Positions 6,673 through 14,843 of a DNA stretch of 32,973 bases are shown piece after piece. The DNA is taken from positions 1-32,973 of IMG/VR virus record IMGVR_UViG_3300044712_000967; one strand, given 5' to 3'. Position 1 is the first letter of the stretch. The number at the start of each line of letters is the position of its first letter. This DNA is from a virus. The translations under genes were made by a program, and so were the position numbers. Below the pieces are notes generated by a model. It searched no databases. It was not told the origin of the DNA and saw only the letters and a list, made by a program, of their open reading frames with translations.

Positions 6673-8254
6673 TGTCATTTGGCTTTCAATCCGCAAAGAG
6701 AATCCGCCGCGCGGCTATTGGGATCATGGCATGGTGGAATATTTGCTGAGCAAGTTTGAGACCAATCACGTCATGGGAACGATTCCGCCGCACATTAAAA
6801 GCGGCGTGGTAGTGATCCCATCCCGCAATCAAGCGCGCGACATTGAGGCGATCAATGACCAGCTCGATAAGCTCGAATGGTGCGTTGTAATCCTGACCGG
6901 CGACGAAGAATCTGTTTTTCCCTTTGAGGGATTGCGCCACCCGCGTATGCGTGTATGGGTGATGAGTCCTAAAATGGGCCGGCATGACGGCGCTGCAAAC
7001 CTTATCGGTAGCGGTTTCCGGGTTGAGCAGACTGATTTGCAGGAAGATATGGGAATGCACGAGCGCAAATATGACTGGTTCTTTTCTGGGCAGATTACGC
7101 ATCCGGTGCGCGTCAAGATGGCTGAACAATTGCGCCAAATGTCCGGCGGCAAGTTGCATGAGTCCTCTGGTTTCGGGCAAGGGTTAAATCAAGAGGAATA
7201 TACCCGCGAGTTGATCCAGGCGAAATTTGTGCCGGCGCCCTCCGGGCCGGTGAGTCCTGACAACTTCCGATTGTATGAGGCGTTAGAGGCCGGCAGCATT
7301 CCGATTGCCGACGGCGGCCCCTACTGGCCATATTTGCTGCGCGAGATGCCCCCATTTCCAATTGTGAGTGATTGGGCGGTATTGCCTAGCATGATGCCCG
7401 AACTCTTGCGGGAATGGCCGCACAACGCGAATTTGACGTATTCATGGTGGCAAGGCTACAAGCGCCGGATGGTTGATAAGCTCGAAGATGACATTACAGC
7501 CGTTGCCGGCACCAAGCCGACACGCGTATTTGAAAGCGACATTACCGTTTTAATGCCCACGAGCGCGATACCGTCGCACCCAAGCACGCAAATGATCGAG
7601 CGCACGATTGCCTCAGTCCGCGAGCGCCTGCCGAATAGCGAGATCATCATAACGATTGATGGCCTGGCGCCCGACATGATGGAGTATAAAGGCGCCTACG
7701 AGGATTACACCGCCCGGCTTCTCTGGAAACTCAACAACGAATACGAAAACATTACCCCGATTGTTATGCCGAAATTCAGCCACCAGACCGGCATGGCCAA
7801 AGCAGCGCTCAAGCTGGTGCGCACGCCGCTTATTCACTACGTCGAACATGATACGCCTGACACCGGTGAGATTCCGTTTGACCGGCTCGGTGACTTGATT
7901 AAGTCCGGCTACGCCCACACGATCCGGCTGCATCACGAAACCCATGTGCTCGATGAGCACCAATATTTGCAGCTCGATGCCGCGCCGCAAGAAGTGCTAG
8001 GCGTCCCGGTGATTCGTAGCCGGCAATGGTCACAGCGGCCGCACCTCAGCTCGACCGAATATTACCGCCATATTTGCGAGAAATATTTTAACGAAGATAA
8101 GCCCATGTTTATCGAACACGTTATGTATGGCCTGATCGTGCATGGCGACTTTAATGAGCACCGGCTGCATATCTATGCGCCCCCCGGCAATATGCTGCGC
8201 AGCTCAAACCTGAACGGACGGGCCTACCAGGTTGAGGATGAGCAATGCAGCTAG
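6665..8254 (+). CDS. Two-domain glycosyltransferase: exostosin-like (GT47) plus GT2-like
   Basis: The 529-residue product holds two catalytic-type domains. Residues 1 to about 280 are exostosin/GT47-like: KYDWFFSGQ, then EYTRELIQAKFVPAPSGPV, DNFRLYEALEAGSIPIADG, the classic region where these GT-B enzymes bind the nucleotide sugar. After a linker near residues 280-290, a GT-A domain begins (DITVLMPTSAIPSHP), with a putative metal-binding E394-H395-D396 and a C-terminal segment ending in NLNGRAYQ. Such a fusion would add two sugars in sequence or couple chain start and extension. There is no membrane segment, unlike animal exostosins. It overlaps its neighbours by eight and ten bases. Confidence 0.8.
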   Translation: MLNVIWLSIRKENPPRGYWDHGMVEYLLSKFETNHVMGTIPPHIKSGVVVIPSRNQARDIEAINDQLDKLEWCVVILTGDEESVFPFEGLRHPRMRVWVMSPKMGRHDGAANLIGSGFRVEQTDLQEDMGMHERKYDWFFSGQITHPVRVKMAEQLRQMSGGKLHESSGFGQGLNQEEYTRELIQAKFVPAPSGPVSPDNFRLYEALEAGSIPIADGGPYWPYLLREMPPFPIVSDWAVLPSMMPELLREWPHNANLTYSWWQGYKRRMVDKLEDDITAVAGTKPTRVFESDITVLMPTSAIPSHPSTQMIERTIASVRERLPNSEIIITIDGLAPDMMEYKGAYEDYTARLLWKLNNEYENITPIVMPKFSHQTGMAKAALKLVRTPLIHYVEHDTPDTGEIPFDRLGDLIKSGYAHTIRLHHETHVLDEHQYLQLDAAPQEVLGVPVIRSRQWSQRPHLSSTEYYRHICEKYFNEDKPMFIEHVMYGLIVHGDFNEHRLHIYAPPGNMLRSSNLNGRAYQVEDEQCS

Positions 8255-9315
8255 GGATTATAGCGCGCGCAGACGCGACAGGATTGGGCAATCAGACCAA
8301 GCGCCTGACGTATATGCTCAATCCTTCCCGGTTACTGGTTATTGATAGCACCTCATTCGGTAAGAACAAGCAACAAAACCTGCATTGGTATGCCGACTAT
8401 AAAGGTTATTTAGTCAAAGGATTCCCGAATAATACCGAGATCAGGACATTCTTGAAGGGTTTAACGCACGTCCTATGCGCCGAAACGCCCTACAACCTGC
8501 ATCTGTACACCATGGCCAAGCTCATGGGGATCAAGACCTTTTGCCAACCCAACTACGAATTTCTGGATAGCCTGCGCGAGCCGGATCTGCCGCTACCGGA
8601 TAAATTCTTAATGCCCTCGCATTGGCACTATCAGGATATGGTGCAGAAATTCCCAAACCGCGTGCAATACCTGCCGCCGCCGGTCGATGCCGCCGAATTT
8701 GCTGAAGCTCGCGCCATTAATCTTGCCCGCACCGGCAAACGGCGATTTCTGGCGATTGTCGGAACGCTGGCAGCGCATGACCGCAATGGGACGCTTTCGG
8801 TGCTCGATGCTATAAAGTTTTCAAACAGCACAGCCGATTATGAGCTAGTGGTACGCTCACAGCACGAGTTGCCACCCGAATATTTGCGGGAAGATCCCCG
8901 GATCAAATACGAGATTGGCAACTTGGCTAACCCTGCCGACCTTTACCGGGATTTCGATGCACTAATTTTACCCCGCCGATACGGTGGTTTGTGTTTGCCA
9001 ATGATCGAGGCAATGACGGCCGGCTTGCCGGTTATCATGACTGACATTTCGCCCAATAACGCCGTCCTGCCGCCGCAATGGTTAGTAAAGGCCGCCAAGA
9101 CCGATCAATTCATGGCGCGCGTCCCGATTGATGTCTATAGTGCAGATTTAAACGAATTAGCCAGGCGCATAGACCATTTTGCCACCATGCCGCTTGAAAC
9201 TATCCCAGACGTTCGGCCTGGGCTTCTAACCGAGAAGGCCAACGCACTTACATTGGCTAAAGACTATTCGTTTGAAAACCTACGCCCGCATTATGAGGCG
9301 GCCTTTAATGGATAA
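8245..9315 (+). CDS. GT4-family glycosyltransferase (GT-B fold)
   Basis: The 356-residue product looks like a GT4 glycosyltransferase. An N-terminal glycine-containing loop (ADATGLGNQTKRL) sits where the acceptor domain begins, LPPPVDAAEF follows at the domain hinge, and the donor-binding C-terminal domain has YRDFDALILPRRYGGLCLPMIEAM, with the conserved glutamate around residue 255 in the EX7E-like position, followed by TAGLPVIMTD. GT4 enzymes are retaining transferases with NDP-sugar donors, common in O-antigen and protein-glycan assembly. The gene overlaps its neighbours by ten and eight bases, showing close coupling in the cassette. The sugar specificity cannot be read. Confidence 0.85.
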   Translation: MQLGIIARADATGLGNQTKRLTYMLNPSRLLVIDSTSFGKNKQQNLHWYADYKGYLVKGFPNNTEIRTFLKGLTHVLCAETPYNLHLYTMAKLMGIKTFCQPNYEFLDSLREPDLPLPDKFLMPSHWHYQDMVQKFPNRVQYLPPPVDAAEFAEARAINLARTGKRRFLAIVGTLAAHDRNGTLSVLDAIKFSNSTADYELVVRSQHELPPEYLREDPRIKYEIGNLANPADLYRDFDALILPRRYGGLCLPMIEAMTAGLPVIMTDISPNNAVLPPQWLVKAAKTDQFMARVPIDVYSADLNELARRIDHFATMPLETIPDVRPGLLTEKANALTLAKDYSFENLRPHYEAAFNG

Positions 9316-10087
9316 CGTAACGATCATTCTGCCGGTCTCCCGGCCCGATTACCTTGACCGGATTTTTCATGCGCTTGAGATACTACGCTGCAACCGGGAG
9401 CAAACGAACTTACTGACCTATGTTGACGGCGATTGGCGACTATTCGAGACGGTGCGCAATAAAACGCAGGAGAGCAAGTTTAATCAACGCCTAAGCGTCC
9501 ACCGAGGGCGTGGGCCGGCCAACGTCTCAAGTATCACCCGCCGCCGGCAACGGATTGCTGATATTCATAACGAAATGCGTGGCCTACTTGAAAACTCCAA
9601 ATATATCTTCTCGCTGGAGGATGACACGCTTTTTCCGACTTATACCCTGGAGCAGCTACTACGGCACTATGCGCAGTACCCATTTGCCGGCTTTATCTCT
9701 GGGGTACAGCTCGGACGCTGGGGATACCCGCATATTGGTGCCTGGCGCACGAATGATATTTACGAGCCGACGGTATTAGAAAGTACGCCAATGGGTAATG
9801 GCTTAGAGCAGGTTGATGCTGCCGGCTTTTATTGTTTTCTGACAAAGACAGAAAACTATAAAGGCCATGAGTTTGCACCGTTTGAAGATGTGCTTGGCCC
9901 GGACGTTACCTTTGGCCTGAGCCTGCGCCGCGCTGGCCTGCTTAATTATGCCGATTTCGGATTACAAACCATGCACCTGACCAAAGACGGCGATATTAGC
10001 CTGGGCAATACCAAACCGATTCAGGTGAGATTTACAAAGACTGCTACAATGAATAGAGCGCACAAATGGATGTTGGAGACACTATGA
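9308..10087 (+). CDS. GT-A (GT2-like) glycosyltransferase
   Basis: I chose ATG 9308, giving an eight-base overlap with the previous gene and a product starting directly at the first strand (NVTIILPVSRPDYL). An earlier in-frame ATG at 9272 is buried in the upstream gene. The 259-residue product has a GT-A nucleotide-binding region and a metal-binding E104-D105-D106 triad in FSLEDDTLFP. Further on, AGFYCFLTKTENY and FEDVLGPDVTFGLSLRRAG occupy the positions of the acceptor loop and catalytic base. It is the last sugar-transfer gene in the cassette. Its stop overlaps the start of the DUF1360-like gene (ATGA), so the cassette is physically continuous with the packaging genes. Confidence 0.8.
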   Translation: MDNVTIILPVSRPDYLDRIFHALEILRCNREQTNLLTYVDGDWRLFETVRNKTQESKFNQRLSVHRGRGPANVSSITRRRQRIADIHNEMRGLLENSKYIFSLEDDTLFPTYTLEQLLRHYAQYPFAGFISGVQLGRWGYPHIGAWRTNDIYEPTVLESTPMGNGLEQVDAAGFYCFLTKTENYKGHEFAPFEDVLGPDVTFGLSLRRAGLLNYADFGLQTMHLTKDGDISLGNTKPIQVRFTKTATMNRAHKWMLETL

Positions 10088-10359
10088 GCTTACTAATCGC
10101 TGCCCTGGCCGTCTGGCGCATTTCCTCGCTCTTGAGCGAAGAATACGGCCCCTACGACATATTTGAACGCCTACGCACGAAAACGGCTGGCACGCAGCTC
10201 GGTAAGGCGCTGAAGTGCTTCTACTGTATTTCCGTTTGGGTGGCGTTGCCATTCACCTATTTGTTTGCGAGCAACGCGTTGGATGTCATGACCTTCACCT
10301 TGGCATTATCTGCGCTTGCCATTCTCTTTCAAGGGATCGTCAATAAGCTAGAGGAGTAG
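10084..10359 (+). CDS. DUF1360-like small membrane protein
   Basis: Start 10084 overlaps the preceding stop (ATGA). The 91-residue product matches the DUF1360 pattern as I know it: an N-terminal WRISSLLSEEYGPYDIFERLR segment, a conserved CFYCISVWVALP motif around the middle and a hydrophobic C-terminal stretch (FTLALSALAILFQGIV). It is predicted to have two or three membrane-associated segments. Members occur in many tailed phages, often close to terminase genes, but no function is established. The paired cysteines in CFYC could bind metal or form a disulphide. The gene ends three bases before the zinc-ribbon gene. Confidence 0.75.
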   Translation: MSLLIAALAVWRISSLLSEEYGPYDIFERLRTKTAGTQLGKALKCFYCISVWVALPFTYLFASNALDVMTFTLALSALAILFQGIVNKLEE

Positions 10360-10362
10360 GGT

Positions 10363-10536
10363 ATGGGCTGCCAAACATGCAAGAAAAGGGAAACTAGCAA
10401 TATCGTCTGTAGTGATTGCGGACAAAACTTCCCTTTTGTCCATCGTGAAGATGTGAATGTGAACGATCTATTAGTACGCCGGCGCGTGGAATGTCCGAAT
10501 TGTCACAGTAAGAATATTGGCAAAGGAGCCGTATGA
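10363..10536 (+). CDS. Small zinc-ribbon protein (57 aa)
   Basis: The gene starts at ATG 10363, with GAGGAGTAGG across the end of the preceding gene as ribosome site. It encodes 57 residues with three CxxC pairs: C3-x2-C6, C16-x2-C19 and C44-x2-C47, the last as CPNCHSKNIG, the knuckle of a zinc ribbon. One or two zinc ions are expected. Its stop overlaps the small terminase start (ATGA), so it is translated together with the packaging genes. Small zinc proteins near terminase may bind DNA or modulate packaging, but no specific role can be assigned. The cysteine spacing and the exact gene packing argue strongly that it is real. Confidence 0.8.
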   Translation: MGCQTCKKRETSNIVCSDCGQNFPFVHREDVNVNDLLVRRRVECPNCHSKNIGKGAV

Positions 10537-11066
10537 GCGATAAAGAAGAAACCCCAACCAAGCCAGTTGGCCGCCCGCTTTTGTTTGAGAGCGTGGAGGA
10601 GCTAGACCGCAAAATTGATGAGTACATTAATTCGTGTGCGCCGCAGATCGTTAAAACGCAGGTGAAAAGAATGAAAGCCGACGGAACGGAATATTGGGCG
10701 GAAAGCGAGACGATCCGCGACCAGCAACCGTTGACCGTATCAGGTTTGGCGTATCATTTAGGTTGTGATCGTAAGACGCTTTTGAACTACAAAGAGCGAC
10801 CAGAATTTTTCCCCTCGATAGAGCGTGCGCTGACCGCTTGTGAGAAATATGCTGAATCCCAACTGTTCATTGGCAAGAACGCAAACGGCGCATCCTTCGC
10901 ACTCAAAAACAATTATGGATGGGAAGATAAATCAACGCATGAGGTTGACGGCAAGGGCGGCTTCTTCAATGCGCCTAAGCTGGTTATTGAAGTAATCCGG
11001 CCGAAGCAGCAACCCGATGAGGAAGAAATAAATGCAACTGTCGGAGACACAACTACTAGCGTTTGA
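10533..11066 (+). CDS. terS: Terminase small subunit
   Basis: AAAGGAG precedes ATG 10533, which overlaps the previous stop. The 177-residue product fits the Gp3/Terminase_5 type of small terminase. It has an N-terminal GRP lead, a helix-turn-helix at about residues 69-90 (LTVSGLAYHLGCDRKTLLNY), a following helical stretch (IERALTACEKYAESQLF) and the typical GASFALKNNYGWEDK segment. The C-terminal tail is acidic (QQPDEEE). Small terminase rings recognise the phage packaging site and recruit and regulate the large subunit. The 35-base overlap with the large subunit gene is consistent with this pairing. Confidence 0.85.
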   Translation: MSDKEETPTKPVGRPLLFESVEELDRKIDEYINSCAPQIVKTQVKRMKADGTEYWAESETIRDQQPLTVSGLAYHLGCDRKTLLNYKERPEFFPSIERALTACEKYAESQLFIGKNANGASFALKNNYGWEDKSTHEVDGKGGFFNAPKLVIEVIRPKQQPDEEEINATVGDTTTSV

Positions 11067-12420
11067 GCTACTGAACGACGAGCAAATTGTTGACCTGCTT
11101 TTCGGTGGCGGGGCCGGTGGTGGTAAAACCGGCCTTGTTTGTATTTGGGCGCTGACCGAGATGCGCCAGTATCCCGGCATTCGTTTCGGCCTGGGCCGTA
11201 AAGAGATGAAACGCCTGAAGGATACAACGCTGCGCACCCTGCTTGATAAAGTTCACCCGATCATGGGCATTACCAAAAACGATTACGATTATAAAGACCA
11301 GCAAGGGCTTGTGACCTACGCTAACGGCTGCGAGATCCAGCTAGTTGATTTGCAGTACCAACCGAGTGACCCGGAATATGACACTTTCGGCGGCTTCGAG
11401 TTTACCCATGTCTTGATTGAAGAGGTGGCGGAAATCCCGAAGAAGGGCCGCGACGTGTTCATTTCCCGTAAAAACCGTTGGCTAAACGACCAGTATGGCA
11501 TTGTTGGTAAAAGCGTCTCAACCTGTAACCCATCCCAAAACTACATTAAATCCGACTATTATGAGCCATATCACTTGCTTGGCGGCGGCCCGGCGCAAAA
11601 GTGGGATTTCGGCCGGGTTGAGATCAACGGCGAGATGAAGCCGGCTTACCGCGCGTTTGTGCGCTCGCTGGCGGCTGATAACCCATTTATCTCGCAGAAC
11701 TATATTGAGAACCTGAAACGCTTGCCGCTAGCTGAACGGCTGCGCCTGCTTGAAGGTGACTGGAATTATGAAGAAACTGACAAAATGCTCTTTAAGCCGA
11801 TGGTGCTTGACCGCAGCACGATTGGCGAGCTTGGCAATGGCCGGCCTTATATTGGCGTAGACGTGGCTGACGTGGGCCGCGACCGCACGATTCTATCGCT
11901 TGTGCGCGATAAGATCCTGGTTGACCAAAAGGAAATAGAGATTGACCCGATGCGGCCGGTGGGCGAGCAGATTGCGTTTCAGATCATCAAGTATGCACAG
12001 CAGCAGGGCATGACGAGCGCCAACGCGCAAGATATTGCCTACGATGTCCTGGGCGTTGGAGCTAGCACGCGCGACTTCCTGCGGCAAAAAGGTTGGTTCT
12101 GCCGCGAGTTTGTCGCCGGCGCTTCTACTCAAGGAAATTTCAAAAATCTACGCGGTGAAGTGATTTACCTATTTAGTCAAGCGTTAGAGGGTGGTATATT
12201 CAAAATATACAATCGACTGCCGACCCTTGACCTTCTGCGCAAGCAACTCATGGCATTTGAGTATGAAACAGAAGAGCGTACAATCTTGGTAAAGTCAAAG
12301 AAATTGATAAAGGAGGATCTAGGTGAAAGTCCAGACCACGCCGAAAGCGCATACATTGCTTTCTGGGTCTCCAACGGCCCAAGCGACCCCAAAAATGATC
12401 CAAGCCGAGTTTCATTCTAA
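11032..12420 (+). CDS. terL: Terminase large subunit (packaging ATPase and nuclease)
   Basis: The 462-residue product has both terminase domains. The ATPase part shows Walker A GGGAGGGKT (residues 25-33), a Walker B strand HVLIEEVAE (126-134; acidic pair E130-E131 rather than DE) and a coupling motif STCNP (163-167). The RNase H-like nuclease part starts at GVDVADVGRD (275-284), with acidic metal ligands likely at D277, D338 (IAYDVLG) and D435 (SPDHAES). The motor pumps DNA into the prohead and cuts the concatemer. The start lies 35 bases inside the small subunit gene, with GAGGAAG upstream. The stop overlaps the portal ATG (TAATG). Confidence 0.95.
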   Translation: MQLSETQLLAFELLNDEQIVDLLFGGGAGGGKTGLVCIWALTEMRQYPGIRFGLGRKEMKRLKDTTLRTLLDKVHPIMGITKNDYDYKDQQGLVTYANGCEIQLVDLQYQPSDPEYDTFGGFEFTHVLIEEVAEIPKKGRDVFISRKNRWLNDQYGIVGKSVSTCNPSQNYIKSDYYEPYHLLGGGPAQKWDFGRVEINGEMKPAYRAFVRSLAADNPFISQNYIENLKRLPLAERLRLLEGDWNYEETDKMLFKPMVLDRSTIGELGNGRPYIGVDVADVGRDRTILSLVRDKILVDQKEIEIDPMRPVGEQIAFQIIKYAQQQGMTSANAQDIAYDVLGVGASTRDFLRQKGWFCREFVAGASTQGNFKNLRGEVIYLFSQALEGGIFKIYNRLPTLDLLRKQLMAFEYETEERTILVKSKKLIKEDLGESPDHAESAYIAFWVSNGPSDPKNDPSRVSF

Positions 12421-14591
12421 TGAACTTCTTTGATACTCTCCGCCAACGTGCCGCTAACCTTCTGGCGCCAAAAGCCAAAAACTCTGCGGGCCTAGCGCGC
12501 GACTTTTTACGCTACGGCCGGGCTGACCGGATGGTAGGTGACTGGTCACAGGTGGTCATGGATGACCGGGACTTATACACAGGCTACAGCTACGCCGCAA
12601 TTCGCAACCGCGCCAACTCAGTCGCTCGCATCGCCGGCGACTATTTGCGGACTGACGCTAAAAAAGAAATTATGGTTGCCGCTAAGAAAAAAGAGGAAGC
12701 GGTTATTCACCCCTATCTTGAGATCATTGATAGTTCACCGACATTCTCGAACCGTCAATTCTGGTCAAGCATTTCGACCTTCCTTGATTTAGAGGGCGTT
12801 TATTACCTCATGGCGATCCGGGCAATCAATGGCGAGCGGTATGGGGAGATCCAGCAATTCAAACTACTTAACCCCTACAATATCCGCCGGATCATTAACC
12901 CGGAAACCTTGAAGGTTGAGGGCTACGTTGAAACGCGCGGCGGCCTGACACGCGAGATCGGCCCGAACATGATTATTGAAATGCGCGAGCTAAACCCATT
13001 CGATGAAGACCAGCCATTTGCAATGACCGACGCGGCCAAAGAGACGCAATTTACTCTTAAGACGATGGGCGACTATACCCGCCATGCACTCAAAGGCAAT
13101 ATTAATGCGCCGGGTATCCTCACGACTGACGTGATCCTGCCGCAGCAAGATTTCGATAACTTTAAGGCTCGCGTGGTCAATCACACCAAAGGCGAACCGA
13201 TCTTTGGTAATGGCTCCGGCGCGATCACCTACAACAACATGCAAACCGATTTGGATAAGGCGAGCTTGCAAAACCTCAATGAGATTAACCGGGATGCCCT
13301 CCTGGCCGTTACTGGCGTTTCTAAGACCATTCTAGGCATTGAGCAGTCCGGCACGACTCGCGACACCGCAGAAACGCAGCAAGAGCTACATATTGAAAGC
13401 CAAATTCTGCCCCGCATTGGTCTCATTATTGACGCGCTCAACCAGGATTATAAGAACCATTACCCAACCGACTACGAGAAAAGCAAGTTCATCATTTGCG
13501 TCGATAACCCATTAGGCAGCGATCATGATGCCGAAATTAAAGAAGTTGAGTTTCGCCAGAAGCAGCTCGACCTCTATGATGCCTTGATTGCTAAGGGATA
13601 TGATCCAGCCACCGCCGGCAAGTATGCCGTTGGTGAAATGGAAATTGACGATCTGGGAGAGCCGATTAATGAACCCAAGGAGTTAATGCCGCCAGCAACG
13701 CCGCCGGCGACACCGCCCGCCATGAATCCTGACGGTACGCCAATGGTGGAGACGCCAACGCAGCAAAGCCACCTGCCGGCCGTCCACAATCAAATCACCG
13801 ATGAGCAGCAAGGCTTAGTTAATAACCAGCAAGGCGCGCTGCGCAATGCTGTCGTTAATATTCAAGAGAGTTTGGTGCTGGCCGTTATCAATAAGGTAAC
13901 CAAGAACAGTTTTGAATCGGAAGATGACATTGTTAGCAAAAGCGAAAAAAAACAGGCTGAACGTGATCTAGCTCTGGCCCTGGCGGCCTTCTATACCGTT
14001 ATCTTCCCGCTCTATGGCACCACTGTCATGAACCGCCGCGCCAGTGAATTCGGCCTGATGGGCCTGTTCGCTTTCACCAAGGAAGCTAAGGAATATATCA
14101 AGGCTAACGCGGCTAAAGTTGCCACCAGCCATATTGAAACGATCCTAAGCGATCTGCTGGTTGCGGTGCGTGAAGCTGCACTTCAAGGTGCCAGCCAGCA
14201 AGAGATCATTTCAGCGATCCGGCAAAAATACAGCTCGACGATTAGCGCTAGCCGCGCCGAAGCGATTGCCCGGACTGAAACCAACCGCGCCTTCACCCAA
14301 GCGCAATTTGAAGCAGACAAGCTATTCGTGATCCAGAACGAATTGACTGGCCGGGCCTTTAAGAAATGGGTGACGCGCTCCGGTAATCCCTGCGCCTTCT
14401 GCCAAGCGCTAGCGCAAGAGCCGCCAATACCCTTTGATGTCAATTTTCGTAATCTCGGTGATGAGATGACTGTTACCCTTGAAGAGAATGGGAAGCTGAA
14501 GGTGCAGAAAATGGCGTTTGAGTTTGCCGCGCTCGAAGCCGGCAATGCCCATGTGAACTGTGCCTGCATATACCAATTGATTATTGAGTAA
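12420..14591 (+). CDS. Portal protein fused to MuF-type minor head protein
   Basis: The 723-residue product joins two usually separate head proteins. Residues 1 to about 415 are an HK97-type portal: an AIRNRANSVARIAGD start, and LLAVTGVSKTILGIEQSGTTRDTAE in the stem/crown part. A proline-rich linker (PPATPPATPPAMNPDG) spans about 424-440. The C-terminal part is MuF-like: AEAIARTETNRAFTQAQFEADK, then CAFC at 658-661 and HVNCAC at 711-716. The portal is the dodecameric DNA gate; MuF proteins are minor capsid components inside the head or at the portal. An in-frame AAGGAG-TTA-ATG occurs exactly at the linker (ATG 13686), so a free MuF form may also be made. Confidence 0.9.
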   Translation: MNFFDTLRQRAANLLAPKAKNSAGLARDFLRYGRADRMVGDWSQVVMDDRDLYTGYSYAAIRNRANSVARIAGDYLRTDAKKEIMVAAKKKEEAVIHPYLEIIDSSPTFSNRQFWSSISTFLDLEGVYYLMAIRAINGERYGEIQQFKLLNPYNIRRIINPETLKVEGYVETRGGLTREIGPNMIIEMRELNPFDEDQPFAMTDAAKETQFTLKTMGDYTRHALKGNINAPGILTTDVILPQQDFDNFKARVVNHTKGEPIFGNGSGAITYNNMQTDLDKASLQNLNEINRDALLAVTGVSKTILGIEQSGTTRDTAETQQELHIESQILPRIGLIIDALNQDYKNHYPTDYEKSKFIICVDNPLGSDHDAEIKEVEFRQKQLDLYDALIAKGYDPATAGKYAVGEMEIDDLGEPINEPKELMPPATPPATPPAMNPDGTPMVETPTQQSHLPAVHNQITDEQQGLVNNQQGALRNAVVNIQESLVLAVINKVTKNSFESEDDIVSKSEKKQAERDLALALAAFYTVIFPLYGTTVMNRRASEFGLMGLFAFTKEAKEYIKANAAKVATSHIETILSDLLVAVREAALQGASQQEIISAIRQKYSSTISASRAEAIARTETNRAFTQAQFEADKLFVIQNELTGRAFKKWVTRSGNPCAFCQALAQEPPIPFDVNFRNLGDEMTVTLEENGKLKVQKMAFEFAALEAGNAHVNCACIYQLIIE
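13686..14591 (+). other. Possible internal translation product: free MuF domain
   Basis: AAGGAG (13677-13682) is followed three bases later by ATG 13686, in frame with the portal-MuF fusion and placed at the portal/linker boundary (fusion residue 423). Translation from here would give a 301-residue MuF protein with the proline-rich segment at its N-terminus. The gene at 5731 uses the same three-base spacing after AGGAGG. The codons for Lys-Glu-Leu-Met could create the motif by chance, so this is a candidate only. Confidence 0.4.
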
Positions 14592-14600
14592 AGGGGCGCC

Positions 14601-14843
14601 ATGAACGATGAAACCCTACTGCGACTCTCAAAGAATCCCCACTATCGCATGTCTGCCAGCCAGCGCCGCCGGCTTGAAGAGATCACCCGGCCGGCCATGA
14701 CTGCATTCGGCTACGATGAAATAGACACGCATGATACCTCGCTACCCCTGCATCCGGTGGAAATTAAGAGGAGACGGCGCTATGGAAAGCAAGCTGTTCG
14801 AGATTCGCTGCCCGCTCAAGGTTCGCAGCAAAAAGAACAATAA
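14601..14843 (+). CDS. Hypothetical small basic protein
   Basis: ATG 14601 follows AAAGGGG at good spacing, nine bases after the portal-MuF stop. The 80-residue product is very basic: a SKNPHYRMSASQRRRLEEI segment near the start looks helical, and KRRRRYGKQAVRD comes late. Short phage proteins with this kind of N-terminus are common next to portal and MuF genes, but I know no function. Its last 62 bases overlap the zinc-binding gene that starts at 14782 in another frame, which is a long overlap for this genome. It could be a nucleic-acid binder. The ribosome site and position support it; the overlap reduces confidence. Confidence 0.6.
   Translation: MNDETLLRLSKNPHYRMSASQRRRLEEITRPAMTAFGYDEIDTHDTSLPLHPVEIKRRRRYGKQAVRDSLPAQGSQQKEQ

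Noticed and set aside
12323-12433. Small out-of-frame ORF (36 aa, GTG start) with AGGAGG inside the large terminase end
   Set aside because: The ribosome site is strong, but the product looks like a random read-through of conserved terminase codons and crosses into the portal start; chance is more likely.
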